The translations under genes were made by a program, and so were the position numbers. The notes below the pieces were generated by a model that ran no database searches, had not been told where the DNA came from, and worked only from the letters and a program-made list of their open reading frames with translations. From Pseudomonas sp. MAG733B (GTDB taxonomy: Bacteria > Pseudomonadota > Gammaproteobacteria > Pseudomonadales > Pseudomonadaceae), in NCBI RefSeq assembly GCF_036884845.1, contig NZ_CP145732.1:806001-870000 (forward strand): a stretch of DNA of 64,000 bases, written 5' to 3'. Numbering within the stretch: position 1 is the first letter of the stretch; each line of letters opens with the position of its first letter. Shown here in pieces: positions 24,067-32,490 of the stretch.

Positions 24067-24259
24067 TCACTCCGGAGTCATCATCACGAGTGTTATCTTG
24101 ATGAACTCTTCATTTTTGTCGATGGCTTGTAGTACGCGGCGCACGTTGTCGGTGACCTCAGCGAGCCACGCTGTTCGACCCAGTTCGGAAGCTCCATTAT
24201 GGCGGCTTCGAGGGCGAGTTGGTGAATAGCAGGGAGGGCAGCAAATCTGAGTTTGGCGT
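24067..24259 (-). pseudogene. Decayed second copy of the small gene at 16154
   Basis: Read on the minus strand, this aligns throughout with 16154-16360: the start is now ACG, about ten bases are deleted after CTGCTATTCA, and one base is missing after the codons for NWVEQRGS. Retained pieces are LALEAAIMELPNWVEQRGS and AIDKNEEFIKITLVMMTPE. The latter shows the C-terminus lost by the copy at 16154. It lies about 240 bases from the tRNA-Thr gene. The rest of 23962-24502 holds only this copy and the tRNA terminator. Confidence 0.7.
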
Positions 24260-24459
24260 TGTGTTTTCCTCCACGAAGAGGAAAAAGTAGCAGGATGTTA
24301 GCCGGGTGAGTCAGAGGCGATCCTTTCGGCGTAAACCAAGCACAGGTTGTTACCCGGCGGTGCGGCGACGCCAGGGTCAAAAATGGGTGTCACCAACGTC
24401 AATCACTTAAGAAGCTGTGACCAAAGCTGTGACTAATTCGGGAATAAAACCCCAGAAAC

Positions 24460-24486
24460 AAAAAAGGCCCACCTTTCGGTGAGCCT
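24460..24486 (-). terminator. Terminator of tRNA-Thr
   Basis: On the minus strand AGGCTCACC-GAAA-GGTGGGCCT followed by TTTTTTG, 17 bases after the tRNA 3' end. One mismatch in the stem. Confidence 0.8.
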
Positions 24487-24502
24487 AAGTTGTTGATCTA
24501 TA

Positions 24503-24578
<76 letters not shown>

Positions 24579-24995
24579 GTGTCAGGGCGACGATTATAGC
24601 GATTGGAGAGGTTCTGTAAACCCCTGAATTCTGACTATTTTTGGATTGGCTTCCATCATCGATGTCGGGCGCTCCATAGGGGTAATCGAGCGCTGGAAAA
24701 TCCAGGTCGAAAACCTGCGACCGGCATGTCACGACTTCCCCGCATTTTCTGCACAAGCACCTCTATTTCGGCAGTTATGTCCTTTTGATCGGATGCTTAT
24801 GCACAACGGGATTTGCATTGCACGGGCTATATGACCAATTTGTGGATCCGTTCTCATCAGCACGCAAATCACTGTTTTACGGGTTTTTTATTCAAGTGTA
24901 CGAAAACTGAACAGTATCGTTTCACCCCTGAAACAGCTGTAAATATTGGATCCACGATATTTTCATCAACAGAGTTATCCACAGGCAGCAGTGCT
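24579..24995. other. Gene-free stretch between tRNA-Thr and the methyltransferase gene
   Basis: Contains the tRNA promoter and a perfect DnaA box TTATCCACA (24976-24984) just beyond the methyltransferase stop; the next perfect box is at 25224-25232 inside that gene in opposite orientation. No gene is seen. Confidence 0.5.
24593..24620 (-). promoter_or_regulatory. Promoter of tRNA-Thr
   Basis: Minus strand: TTTACA, 16 bases, TATAAT, ending 15 bases before the tRNA 5' end. A near-consensus sigma-70 promoter. Confidence 0.75.
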
Positions 24996-26225
24996 TTATG
25001 CGCGTTCTGCCAACAGCAGGAAATTGCGCGGCGTGAGCGGGGTTTCGCAGAAGGTGCCGAGACGAACTTCGTAGCCTTGATCACGCAGGAAAAGCGCCCG
25101 ATCAAGCACCAGCCAAAGCTCCAGCGGGCGTCGGAAAAGTCCACGCAGCAGCTCCAGATTGCGCACATGTGCCAAGCGCTGCCAGCCGGCGGCTTCCCGG
25201 GCTGGCCAATCCTGCTGGCAGATTGTGGATAACTCTTTGAGTGCGGCCAAATGATGGCAGTAGTCGGCAAACGATTTATCGAGCCAGGCGCTCGGTAAGG
25301 AAGGGCTGGGCAGATACTCGTCAACGCCACGCAGCTCTCGCTGCAACAGGTCGAATCCCAGGCGCCGGGCCATGGATGTGTCTCGTTGTCGTCGCACGCG
25401 AGCGCCAGCGGTGACGGTTTCACTCATCGGTAGCGCGAGATCGTCGAGGGACAGTTGTAGGTCGGAACCCTGTGCCGCCGAGGACATTGGCGAGTACTGG
25501 GTCAGACTGATCCGGTTGTAGCAGCAAGGGGCGATGGCGAGTTGTTTGCAGCCTGCGGCACTGGCGAGCCGGATCAGTTGCACATGCAGATCGCCGCAGG
25601 CGTGCAGTGCAACGGGCGTATGTTCTGACTTAAGTAACGAAGCCGTGTTGGCCGCGAGTACATCCTGTTCGACATGCAGCGCATGCAAATGATGACGCTG
25701 GCTGAGCGCCTGGCCACTGGCAACCAGCGTTGGGTCGTATTCCAGGCAGGTCAGTTGTTGCCCTGTTTGCAGCAGACGTCGGCCCAGGTGACCTTTGCCC
25801 GAACACCAATCCAGCCAATGCCTTGGCGCTTCGGCAAACTGCAAGCGACTGGCGAAGGCTTCGATCTGCTGCCACTTGCGGCCCGGAACATCGACGTTCA
25901 GTCGATGACCCGCGGCTTCCAGTGCATGAACGGGCAATTCATCCACAGCGCTCAGGGCAAGGGACATCTGCGCCAGGGTCGCAAATGGCTCTGGCGCATC
26001 AAGCAGGCAAGGTTGGTTATGACTGTTTTCCGCATCCTCCAGCGAGCGCCCGCGTAGCCAACCGGCCAACTCGGGGTAGGAGGTTTCCCAGGGAAGATGC
26101 AGATAAGTGAACGGCCGCGGCTTCCACAGCGCCTCATACTCTGTCAGAAAAGCATCCAGCGCGGTGAAGCGGGCGAGCAGGTCCTCGCCCGTCAGCACGT
26201 GGGAATCAACGCCCTTGGCAGGCAT
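24996..26225 (-). CDS. SAM-dependent methyltransferase
   Basis: 409 residues from the ATG at 26225 (MPAKGVDSHVLTGEDLLARF). It has a class I methyltransferase core: HWLDWCSGKGHLGRRLL is motif I for SAM binding, LTCLEYDPTLVASG motif II, and PVALHACGDLHVQL plus AIAPCCYN match a family of predicted small-molecule or RNA methyltransferases with HACGD and PCCY signatures. Substrate unknown. It overlaps the upstream permease gene by 20 bases and is the last gene of the transporter operon, a placement I recall in other pseudomonads. Confidence 0.8.
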   Translation of the reverse strand: MPAKGVDSHVLTGEDLLARFTALDAFLTEYEALWKPRPFTYLHLPWETSYPELAGWLRGRSLEDAENSHNQPCLLDAPEPFATLAQMSLALSAVDELPVHALEAAGHRLNVDVPGRKWQQIEAFASRLQFAEAPRHWLDWCSGKGHLGRRLLQTGQQLTCLEYDPTLVASGQALSQRHHLHALHVEQDVLAANTASLLKSEHTPVALHACGDLHVQLIRLASAAGCKQLAIAPCCYNRISLTQYSPMSSAAQGSDLQLSLDDLALPMSETVTAGARVRRQRDTSMARRLGFDLLQRELRGVDEYLPSPSLPSAWLDKSFADYCHHLAALKELSTICQQDWPAREAAGWQRLAHVRNLELLRGLFRRPLELWLVLDRALFLRDQGYEVRLGTFCETPLTPRNFLLLAERA

Positions 26226-26895
26226 CGACGCGCAACCAGCGCTCCAGCAGCTTGAAGCCGCGCACCAGCACATAAGCCATCAGCAGGTAGAACATGCCGG
26301 CGGCGAAGAAGATCTCCACGGGCAGGTAGGTCCGGGCAATGATGGTGCGGGCCATGCCGGTCAGTTCCAGCAAGGTCACGGTGCTGGCCAGGGCGCTGGC
26401 CTTGAGCATCAGGATCACTTCGTTGCTGTAGGCCGGCAGGCCGATGCGCGCCGCGCGGGGCAGAATGATGTAGAACAGCGCTTTGGGTTTGGACATGCCC
26501 AAGGCTCGCGCTGCTTCGATCTCGCCCGGTGGAATCGCTTGAATGGCGCCACGCAGGATCTCGGCGATGTAGGCCGCGGTGTGCAGGGTCATGGTCGCCG
26601 TGGCGCACCAGAACGGATCGCGCAGGTACGGCCACATCGAGCTGTTACGGATCACGTCGAACTGCGCCAGGCCGTAGTAGACCAGGAACAGCTGAACCAG
26701 CAACGGCGTGCCACGGAAAAAGAAGATGTAGCCGTAGGGAAATGCCCGCACCCACCACAGGCGCGACGAGCGAGCGATGCCCAGCGGGATTGCCAGCAGC
26801 AGGCCGGCGATAACGGCAATGGCGACAAGCTCCAGGGTCAGGGTCGCGCCCTGGGCCAGTTTCGGCAGCCACTTGATGATGACTTCCCAGTTCAT
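26206..26895 (-). CDS. Amino-acid ABC transporter permease (HisM-type)
   Basis: 229 residues from MNWEVIIKWLPKLAQGATLT. A polar amino-acid permease of the HisMQ family with about five membrane helices and the EAA loop IPPGEIEAARALGMSKPKAL that docks to the ATPase. The ATG overlaps the stop of the other permease (ATGA, 26892-26895). Together with the ATPase, binding protein and second permease it forms an importer, probably for basic amino acids, in the inner membrane. Confidence 0.93.
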   Translation of the reverse strand: MNWEVIIKWLPKLAQGATLTLELVAIAVIAGLLLAIPLGIARSSRLWWVRAFPYGYIFFFRGTPLLVQLFLVYYGLAQFDVIRNSSMWPYLRDPFWCATATMTLHTAAYIAEILRGAIQAIPPGEIEAARALGMSKPKALFYIILPRAARIGLPAYSNEVILMLKASALASTVTLLELTGMARTIIARTYLPVEIFFAAGMFYLLMAYVLVRGFKLLERWLRVDACQGR

Positions 26896-27587
26896 TGGGT
26901 GCTCCTCGCGAAGCCGCGAGCGGCGCGTTTTTCCAGCAAGTGCATGCCGGTCATGGCTAGAACGGTCAGGCCCAGATACATGAACGCGGCCACCATATAG
27001 AAGGTGAACGGCTGCTTGGACACGGTCACGCCGATTTGCGCGTGACGCATGATTTCTTCCAGGCCGATCACCGACACCAGCGCGGTGTCTTTCATCAGGA
27101 TCATGAACAGGTTGCCCAGGCCGGGCAGGGCGATACGCCACATCTGCGGCATGATCAACCTGGTGAAGATGCGCCACTTCGAGAGGCCCAGGGCCACGCC
27201 GGCCTCACGATGGCCTTTGGGAATGGCGAGGATCGCGCCACGAAACACTTCCGTGGCGTAGGCGCCGAAGCACAGGCCGAGCGCAATCACGCCAGCGGCG
27301 AAGGCGTTGAGTTCCAGGTCGGGATTGCCGAAGAACTCACCCAGGGCACGCATCAGGTTGACCGTACCGAAGTAGATCAACAGTACCCAGAGCAATTCCG
27401 GGATGCCGCGCACCAGGGTCGAATAAGTGCCGCCAAGCCATTGCAGCGGCTTGTACGGGGAAGTCTTGGCCAAGGCGCCGAGCAGACCGAGCACCAGCCC
27501 CAGGCACAAGGCCGAGAGTGCCAGTTTCACAGTCATCAGCGCGCCAGCGGCGAGCGCCGGGCCGAATCCGTAGAGGTCGATAATCAT
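26892..27587 (-). CDS. Amino-acid ABC transporter permease (HisQ-type)
   Basis: 231 residues: MIIDLYGFGPALAAGALMTV, further hydrophobic helices and the EAA loop KGHREAGVALGLSKWRIF. Partner of the HisM-type permease; the two form the heterodimeric membrane channel. It lies 72 bases after the binding-protein gene in the same operon. Confidence 0.93.
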   Translation of the reverse strand: MIIDLYGFGPALAAGALMTVKLALSALCLGLVLGLLGALAKTSPYKPLQWLGGTYSTLVRGIPELLWVLLIYFGTVNLMRALGEFFGNPDLELNAFAAGVIALGLCFGAYATEVFRGAILAIPKGHREAGVALGLSKWRIFTRLIMPQMWRIALPGLGNLFMILMKDTALVSVIGLEEIMRHAQIGVTVSKQPFTFYMVAAFMYLGLTVLAMTGMHLLEKRAARGFARSTQ

Positions 27588-27659
27588 GGATTTCTTTTCA
27601 AATCGCGGCAGGCAAGGCCGAGAACCGGCGCCCTCAGGCGCCGGCCAGGCAGGTCAGTA

Positions 27660-28409
27660 TCAATAGATGCTGAACGGGAAGTACTTGTCGTTGATCTTCT
27701 TGTAGGTGCCGTCAGCAACGATTTCTTTCAGCGCGACGTTCAGCTTCTCGCGGATAGGATCGTTTTTACGAACGGCGATACCGATCTTGTCGCTTTCTTC
27801 TACCGGGTCACCCTTGAATTCATAGGATTTGCCGGCGTCGCTTTTCAGCCACTCATAGTTGACGTACTTGTCGGCCAGGATGCCGTCCAGGCGACCGGAA
27901 GTCAGGTCGAGGTAGGCGTTTTCCTGGGTGTCGTAGAGCTTGATGGTGATGTCGTCACCAATGTTGTCTTCCAGCCAGGTACCCGCCAGGGTTGCGCGCT
28001 GGGCGCCGATCACTTTGCCTTTCAGGGAAGCCTTGTCGGTTTTGAAGTCGACGGTCTTCGGCGCAATGAATTGCAGCTTGTTGGAGTAGTACGGTTCGGT
28101 GAAGTCCACCGCTTGCTTGCGCTCGTCGGTGATCGACATCGAGGAAATCAGGAAGTCGAACTTCTTGGCGTTCAGGGCGGGGATGATGCCGTCCCAGTCG
28201 GACGTGACCACGGTGCACTCGACTTTCATCTTGGCGCACAGGGCATCGCCGATTTCCTTGTCGAAGCCGACGACATTGCCACTGGCATCTTTGTTGTTGA
28301 ACGGCGGGTAAGCCGCTTCGATGCCCATCTTCAGGGTTTCGGCCATGGCACCGGCGCTGAACGCCAGGGTGACGGCGGCAGCCAGGAAGACCTTTTTGTA
28401 GTTCTGCAT
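27660..28409 (-). CDS. Periplasmic amino-acid-binding protein (LAO/HisJ-type)
   Basis: 249 residues. Signal peptide MQNYKKVFLAAAVTLAFSAG with cleavage after AMA, then the SBP_bac_3 fold starting ETLKMGIEAAYPPFN, with GFDKEIGDALCAKMK and DFLISSMSITDERKQAVDF as family hallmarks and the Arg of IGAQRATLAG expected to bind the amino-acid carboxylate. The closest families are lysine/arginine/ornithine or histidine binding proteins; the exact ligand is not readable. ATG at 28409 is chosen over an upstream in-frame ATG because it opens the signal peptide. Confidence 0.92.
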   Translation of the reverse strand: MQNYKKVFLAAAVTLAFSAGAMAETLKMGIEAAYPPFNNKDASGNVVGFDKEIGDALCAKMKVECTVVTSDWDGIIPALNAKKFDFLISSMSITDERKQAVDFTEPYYSNKLQFIAPKTVDFKTDKASLKGKVIGAQRATLAGTWLEDNIGDDITIKLYDTQENAYLDLTSGRLDGILADKYVNYEWLKSDAGKSYEFKGDPVEESDKIGIAVRKNDPIREKLNVALKEIVADGTYKKINDKYFPFSIY

Positions 28410-28422
28410 GTGGGTAGCTCCG

Positions 28423-29196
28423 TTAGCGGTTGCTGGACATGAATTGTTTGCAGCGCGCCGAAAGCGGGTTTTCAAACACCTGCTGTGGCGATCCTTGCTC
28501 TTCTACCAGGCCCTGGTGGAGGAACACCACTTCGCTGGAAACCTGACGGGCAAAGCCCATTTCATGGGTGACCAGCAGCATGGTGCGGCCTTCTTCGGCC
28601 AGTGCGCGGATGACATTAAGTACTTCCTGGACCATTTCCGGGTCAAGCGCCGAGGTTGGCTCGTCGAACAGGATGACCTTGGGCTGCATGGCCAGGGTGC
28701 GGGCGATGGCCGCGCGTTGTTGCTGACCTCCGGACAACTGCGCCGGGTAAGCGTGGCGCTTGTCGGCGATGCCGACCTTGGCCAGCAAGGCTTCGGCGAC
28801 TTCGATGGCTTCTGCCTTGCTCTGGCCGAGCACGCGGCGCGGGGCTTCGATGATGTTGTCGAGCACGCTCATGTGCGGCCACAGATTAAAGTTTTGAAAC
28901 ACAAAACCAATCTCGCTGCGCAGGCGGTTGATCTGCTTACCGTCGGCAGCAACCAGTTCGCCGTTCTTGGCGGCCTTGAGCTTGAGTTCTTCGCCGGCCA
29001 CCAGGATCTGGCCCTGATGCGGGTTTTCCAGCAGGTTGATGCAACGCAGGAACGTGGACTTGCCGGAGCCGGAGGAGCCGAGGATCGAGATCACGTCGCC
29101 GTCGCGGGCGGTCAGCGAGATGCCTTTTAGCACCTCCAGCGAGCCGTAGCGTTTGTGCAAGTTGCGGATTTCAAGCGCGGGCGTGGCCTCAGCCAT
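28423..29196 (-). CDS. Amino-acid ABC transporter ATPase (HisP-type)
   Basis: 257 residues: Walker A LGSSGSGKSTFLRC, signature LSGGQQQRAAIARTLA, Walker B VILFDEPTSALDPEM, H-loop LLVTHEMGFA. It energises the importer encoded by the next three genes and is the first gene of the operon, 13 bases upstream of the binding-protein gene. The gene order ATPase, binding protein, two permeases, methyltransferase is conserved in pseudomonads as I recall. Confidence 0.95.
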   Translation of the reverse strand: MAEATPALEIRNLHKRYGSLEVLKGISLTARDGDVISILGSSGSGKSTFLRCINLLENPHQGQILVAGEELKLKAAKNGELVAADGKQINRLRSEIGFVFQNFNLWPHMSVLDNIIEAPRRVLGQSKAEAIEVAEALLAKVGIADKRHAYPAQLSGGQQQRAAIARTLAMQPKVILFDEPTSALDPEMVQEVLNVIRALAEEGRTMLLVTHEMGFARQVSSEVVFLHQGLVEEQGSPQQVFENPLSARCKQFMSSNR

Positions 29197-29759
29197 GTGC
29201 GTTCCTCATTGTGTATTCGCTCCTGCTGTTGGTGGCCTTCCTGGCGAGGCGGCCAACCTAGCATAGCGTTTCAAAGGCAGCCAACAGCGCTACGGGCAGT
29301 AAACGGGTGGCATGTGGCAGGTTGTCGCATCGGCACAGCAGACTGTCGCCCCATCAACAACCGAACAGCCGTTTGAACCCTGCTTTCAGGTAAAGCGCGG
29401 TGGCTGTCGCGTAAAAAAGGGCGCGATGTTGCCAGCTTTGGCGGGGGGTGTGAAGCGCTAACCGGCCAAACGTTGCTGATCTGCACTTTTATTGTGCATT
29501 GAGCCATTAACGGGTGTGTTTCCGGAGTGCTGTTTCGTCTTTTAAGTGAGTCGCAGGGTAACGTTCTGGCAAAGTGCTATTACTTTCAATGACTTGCGAT
29601 GACTGTCCGGTCAGGTCCAAGTCGCCGGGATAGAGGGTTTTGAAACATTTTGGCGTAATTATTGCGTGCAGATTCCGGAACGCCCCGTTGGTTTCTTTTT
29701 ACAGAAGGGAATTCTCGGCGGGATGCATGCATTCGCTTTTCCTTACAAAGGTAGTTTCA
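29197..29759. promoter_or_regulatory. Divergent control region between transporter operon and gabP
   Basis: 563 bases without a gene. It must hold the promoters of both the minus-strand ABC operon and gabP. A sigma-54-type promoter for gabP is visible at 29651-29665. I could not place a convincing sigma-70 promoter for the ABC operon by eye. Confidence 0.5.
29650..29666 (+). promoter_or_regulatory. Sigma-54 (RpoN) promoter for gabP
   Basis: TTGGCGTAATTATTGCG: the GG (-24) and GC (-12) dinucleotides are exactly ten bases apart and in the TGGC...TTGC context. It lies about 95 bases before the gabP start, leaving a leader for the transcript. RpoN control fits a GABA/amino-acid uptake gene linked to nitrogen supply. 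Confidence 0.7.
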
Positions 29760-31151
29760 ATGAGCAGTACCCAAAGCTCTAACGGCCTCGAACAGGGGCT
29801 TAAACCGCGTCATGTGACCATGCTGTCGATCGCCGGGGTTATCGGCGCCGGCCTGTTCGTTGGCTCGGGCCACGCCATCGCTGCAGCAGGCCCGGCCGTG
29901 CTGTTGGCCTACGCGGCCGCCGGTATGCTGGTGGTGTTGGTGATGCGCATGCTCGGTGAAATGGCTGTTGCTTCGCCGGACACAGGTTCCTTCTCTACTT
30001 ACGCCGATCGCGCGATCGGTCACTGGGCCGGTTTCACCATCGGCTGGTTGTACTGGTGGTTCTGGGTTCTGGTGATCCCGCTGGAGGCCAACGCCGCCGC
30101 GACTATCCTGCACGCCTGGTTCCCGGGTGTGGACATCTGGGCCTTCGCGCTGGTCATCACGATGCTGCTGACCGTGACCAACCTGTTTAGCGTGAAGAAC
30201 TACGGCGAGTTCGAATTCTGGTTCGCTCTGATCAAAGTATTGGCGATTATCGGTTTTATTATTCTTGGCTTGGCAGCGATTTTCGGCTTCCTGCCGAACA
30301 GTCAGGTCAGCGGCGTTTCACACCTGTTCGACACCCAAGGTTTCCTGCCGAACGGCATGGGCGCGGTGCTGGGTGCCATTCTGACCACCATGTTCTCGTT
30401 CATGGGTACCGAGATCGTGACCATTGCGGCCGCGGAATCGAAAGACCCAGGCAAGCAAATCTCCAAGGCCACCAATTCGGTGATCTGGCGGATCGGTTTG
30501 TTTTACCTCGTATCGATCTTCATCGTTGTGGCCCTGGTGCCATGGAATGACCCGATTCTGGCCAGCGTCGGTTCCTACCAGACCGTGCTTGATCGCATGG
30601 GCATCCCGAACGCCAAGATGATCGTCGATATTGTGGTGCTGGTTGCTGTGACCAGCTGCCTGAACTCGGCGCTCTACACGTCGTCGCGCATGCTGTTCTC
30701 CCTGGGCAAACGCGGTGATGCACCGGCGATGTCCACGCGCACCAATAAAAGCGGCACGCCGTACTGGGCCGTGATGTTGTCCACTGGCGCGGCGTTCCTG
30801 GCCACATTCGCCAACTACGTGGCCCCGGCTGCGGTGTTCGAGTTCCTGCTGGCCAGCTCCGGCGCCATTGCGCTGCTGGTGTATCTGGTGATCGCGATCT
30901 CGCAACTGCGCATGCGCAAACAGCGTATGGCTCGCGGTGAAAAAATCGTCTTCAGCATGTGGCTGTTCCCGGGCCTGACCTACGCGGTGATTGTTTTCAT
31001 CGTCGCGGCCCTGACCATCATGCTGTTCCAGGATGCGCATCGCGTGGAAATCCTCGCGACCGGCCTGCTCAGTGCTCTGGTGGTTGCCGCCGGTTTGCTG
31101 GTGGCTCGCCGTCGTCGCAACGAAAATGTGATCGCAGCAACCGCTCGCTAA
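29760..31151 (+). CDS. gabP: GABA permease
   Basis: 463 residues from MSSTQSSNGLEQGLKPRHVT. An APC-superfamily amino-acid permease with 12 hydrophobic segments; the signature block MLSIAGVIGAGLFVGSGHAI with consensus IGxGLFVG opens TM1, and FSFMGTEIVTIAAAESKDP marks TM6 and the following loop. Sequence and length match Pseudomonas GABA permeases, which import 4-aminobutyrate by proton symport. ATG at 29760 follows AAAGGTAG; an upstream ATG at 29640 would overlap the sigma-54 promoter. Confidence 0.88.
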   Translation: MSSTQSSNGLEQGLKPRHVTMLSIAGVIGAGLFVGSGHAIAAAGPAVLLAYAAAGMLVVLVMRMLGEMAVASPDTGSFSTYADRAIGHWAGFTIGWLYWWFWVLVIPLEANAAATILHAWFPGVDIWAFALVITMLLTVTNLFSVKNYGEFEFWFALIKVLAIIGFIILGLAAIFGFLPNSQVSGVSHLFDTQGFLPNGMGAVLGAILTTMFSFMGTEIVTIAAAESKDPGKQISKATNSVIWRIGLFYLVSIFIVVALVPWNDPILASVGSYQTVLDRMGIPNAKMIVDIVVLVAVTSCLNSALYTSSRMLFSLGKRGDAPAMSTRTNKSGTPYWAVMLSTGAAFLATFANYVAPAAVFEFLLASSGAIALLVYLVIAISQLRMRKQRMARGEKIVFSMWLFPGLTYAVIVFIVAALTIMLFQDAHRVEILATGLLSALVVAAGLLVARRRRNENVIAATAR

Positions 31152-31168
31152 GCGTTGTTGAGACACCG

Positions 31169-31202
31169 AAACGACCGCCATCAGCAATGATCGCGGTCGT
31201 TT
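31169..31202 (+). terminator. Terminator after gabP
   Basis: AAACGACCGC (31169-31178) and GCGGTCGTTT (31193-31202), a 10-bp perfect stem ending in TTTTC. It may also serve the VapC gene, which ends 24 bases beyond on the other strand. Confidence 0.75.
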
Positions 31203-31225
31203 TCATTCGCGTAGACGAGTGCGGT

Positions 31226-31633
31226 TCAGCAGGAACTGACCCAGTCTTCTACGCGTAATCCCGGCACTCGCTCAAACTCCTTCATGTTGTTTGTCACAAC
31301 AATGAACCCGCGTGAGCGTGCGTGGCCGGCGATCATGTGGTCATAGGGGCCGATGGGTGTTCCGTTTTTTGCCAGTTCGGATCGAATCATTCCGGTGTGT
31401 GCGGCGGCTTCATAGTCGAAAGGCAAAATCTCAAGACGAGCGGAAAATCCCTCGATGACGGCCAGATTTTTTTCCGGAGCCGCTGATTTTTCGGCGCCGT
31501 AGATCAATTCCATCAGCGTGACGGCGCTGATGCACAGTTGGCCGTGATGGCGATTGAACGCCTCGCGCACGACTTGTGGTTTGTTCTTGATAGTGAAAAT
31601 GCAGATGTTGGTATCGAGCATGTATTTGAGCAT
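31226..31633 (-). CDS. vapC: VapC-type PIN-domain toxin
   Basis: A 135-residue PIN ribonuclease: MLKYMLDTNICIFTIK carries the first Asp (D7), VTLMELIYGAEKS the Glu, and IGPYDHMIAGHARSRGF the Asp near residue 97; the last acid lies in NMKEFERV. VapC toxins cleave initiator tRNA or 23S rRNA sites. The start ATG overlaps the antitoxin stop (TGATG), the standard toxin-antitoxin layout. Confidence 0.92.
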   Translation of the reverse strand: MLKYMLDTNICIFTIKNKPQVVREAFNRHHGQLCISAVTLMELIYGAEKSAAPEKNLAVIEGFSARLEILPFDYEAAAHTGMIRSELAKNGTPIGPYDHMIAGHARSRGFIVVTNNMKEFERVPGLRVEDWVSSC

Positions 31634-31863
31634 CAGAAGGACTCACGCTCCTGATCTGCGGGTTGCTCGCGGTCGGACATGAAGTCTGCGGTGACGTTGT
31701 CACCGTCGAACCAGCTATCCCAGGTCTCGCCAGCAGGGGTGATGATACGAGCTCTGCCAACGGCTATGACGTCGACTCGCTTCACATCGCTAGGCATCGC
31801 CACGGCTTTGGGCAGGCGGACAGCCTGGCTTCGATTGCTCATGAAAAGAGTGGTTTGTTCCAT
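31633..31863 (-). CDS. vapB: VapB-type antitoxin
   Basis: A 76-residue AbrB/MazE-type antitoxin: MEQTTLFMSNRSQAVRLPKA is the swapped-hairpin DNA-binding domain; the acidic tail (DREQPADQERESF) would wrap the toxin. A GGAGGTC ribosome binding site lies just upstream. It precedes and overlaps vapC; the pair lies between gabP and the conserved paralogue pair and is probably laterally acquired. Confidence 0.92.
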   Translation of the reverse strand: MEQTTLFMSNRSQAVRLPKAVAMPSDVKRVDVIAVGRARIITPAGETWDSWFDGDNVTADFMSDREQPADQERESF

Positions 31864-31980
31864 GTTGACCTCCTGCGCTTGTGTTGGCGTTATTCGCCCA
31901 AGAATAGGTTGTAGGCGGGATATGTCAATGGGATATACGTTGTGCTGGACGAAGTGTAGTGAACATTCATGCCGCTCAAT

Positions 31981-32018
31981 AAAACGGCCGCTGTCAGTGA
32001 TGACGAGCGGCCGTTTTT
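31981..32018 (-). terminator. Bidirectional terminator
   Basis: AAAACGGCCGCT (31981-31992) and AGCGGCCGTTTT (32006-32017): a perfect 12-bp stem with T-runs possible on both strands. It closes the minus-strand pair ending at 32035. Confidence 0.85.
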
Positions 32019-32034
32019 ATTCGAGCTGTAACGC

Positions 32035-32484
32035 TTACTCGGCTTTTTCTTCCGGCGCATCCAGAGACTGGGTGTAGACGTCCAGGGCATCGCCGAAATC
32101 GGTGATGAACTGCGGCCCGCTGAGCCAGGCCTGGGCGGTTTCTCGGTCCATGCCATCGGCCCACATACGGTAATCGATCAGCATGTCGGCGGCCAGATGG
32201 GTGGCGGCCATGCCTTCGTCGTCGGCGTTTTCCATGTCCAGCAGTTCTGGATGGTCGATGATGATAAAGGCGAGGTTCGTCAGCAAGACCGAGAGCATTT
32301 CGCTGCGGCTGACGGCTTCCGCGTCGCGCATTTTGCTGAACATCGCCAGGGTGTACTCAGGGATCGGCTCGCCGAAATCGGGCAGATCCTGATCTACAAT
32401 CGATTTTCTGCCGACCATGCGGATCTGCTTGGCTTTGGCTTTTGCACGCTTGGCGCGTTTCTGTTGCTTGTTCAGGGAGGCCAT
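32035..32484 (-). CDS. Conserved Pseudomonas protein, paralogue A
   Basis: 149 residues. A basic N-terminus (MASLNKQQKRAKRAKAKAKQ) is followed by an acidic helical domain with YRMWADGMDRETAQAWLSGP near residue 105. The neighbouring gene begins almost identically (MASANKQQKRASRAKAKAKQ) and shares YRQW and AWIESPAFQTD, so the two arose by duplication. Six bases separate them. A basic head plus acidic body could suit RNA or ribosome binding, but no function is known to me. Confidence 0.8.
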   Translation of the reverse strand: MASLNKQQKRAKRAKAKAKQIRMVGRKSIVDQDLPDFGEPIPEYTLAMFSKMRDAEAVSRSEMLSVLLTNLAFIIIDHPELLDMENADDEGMAATHLAADMLIDYRMWADGMDRETAQAWLSGPQFITDFGDALDVYTQSLDAPEEKAE

Positions 32485-32490
32485 GGGAAC

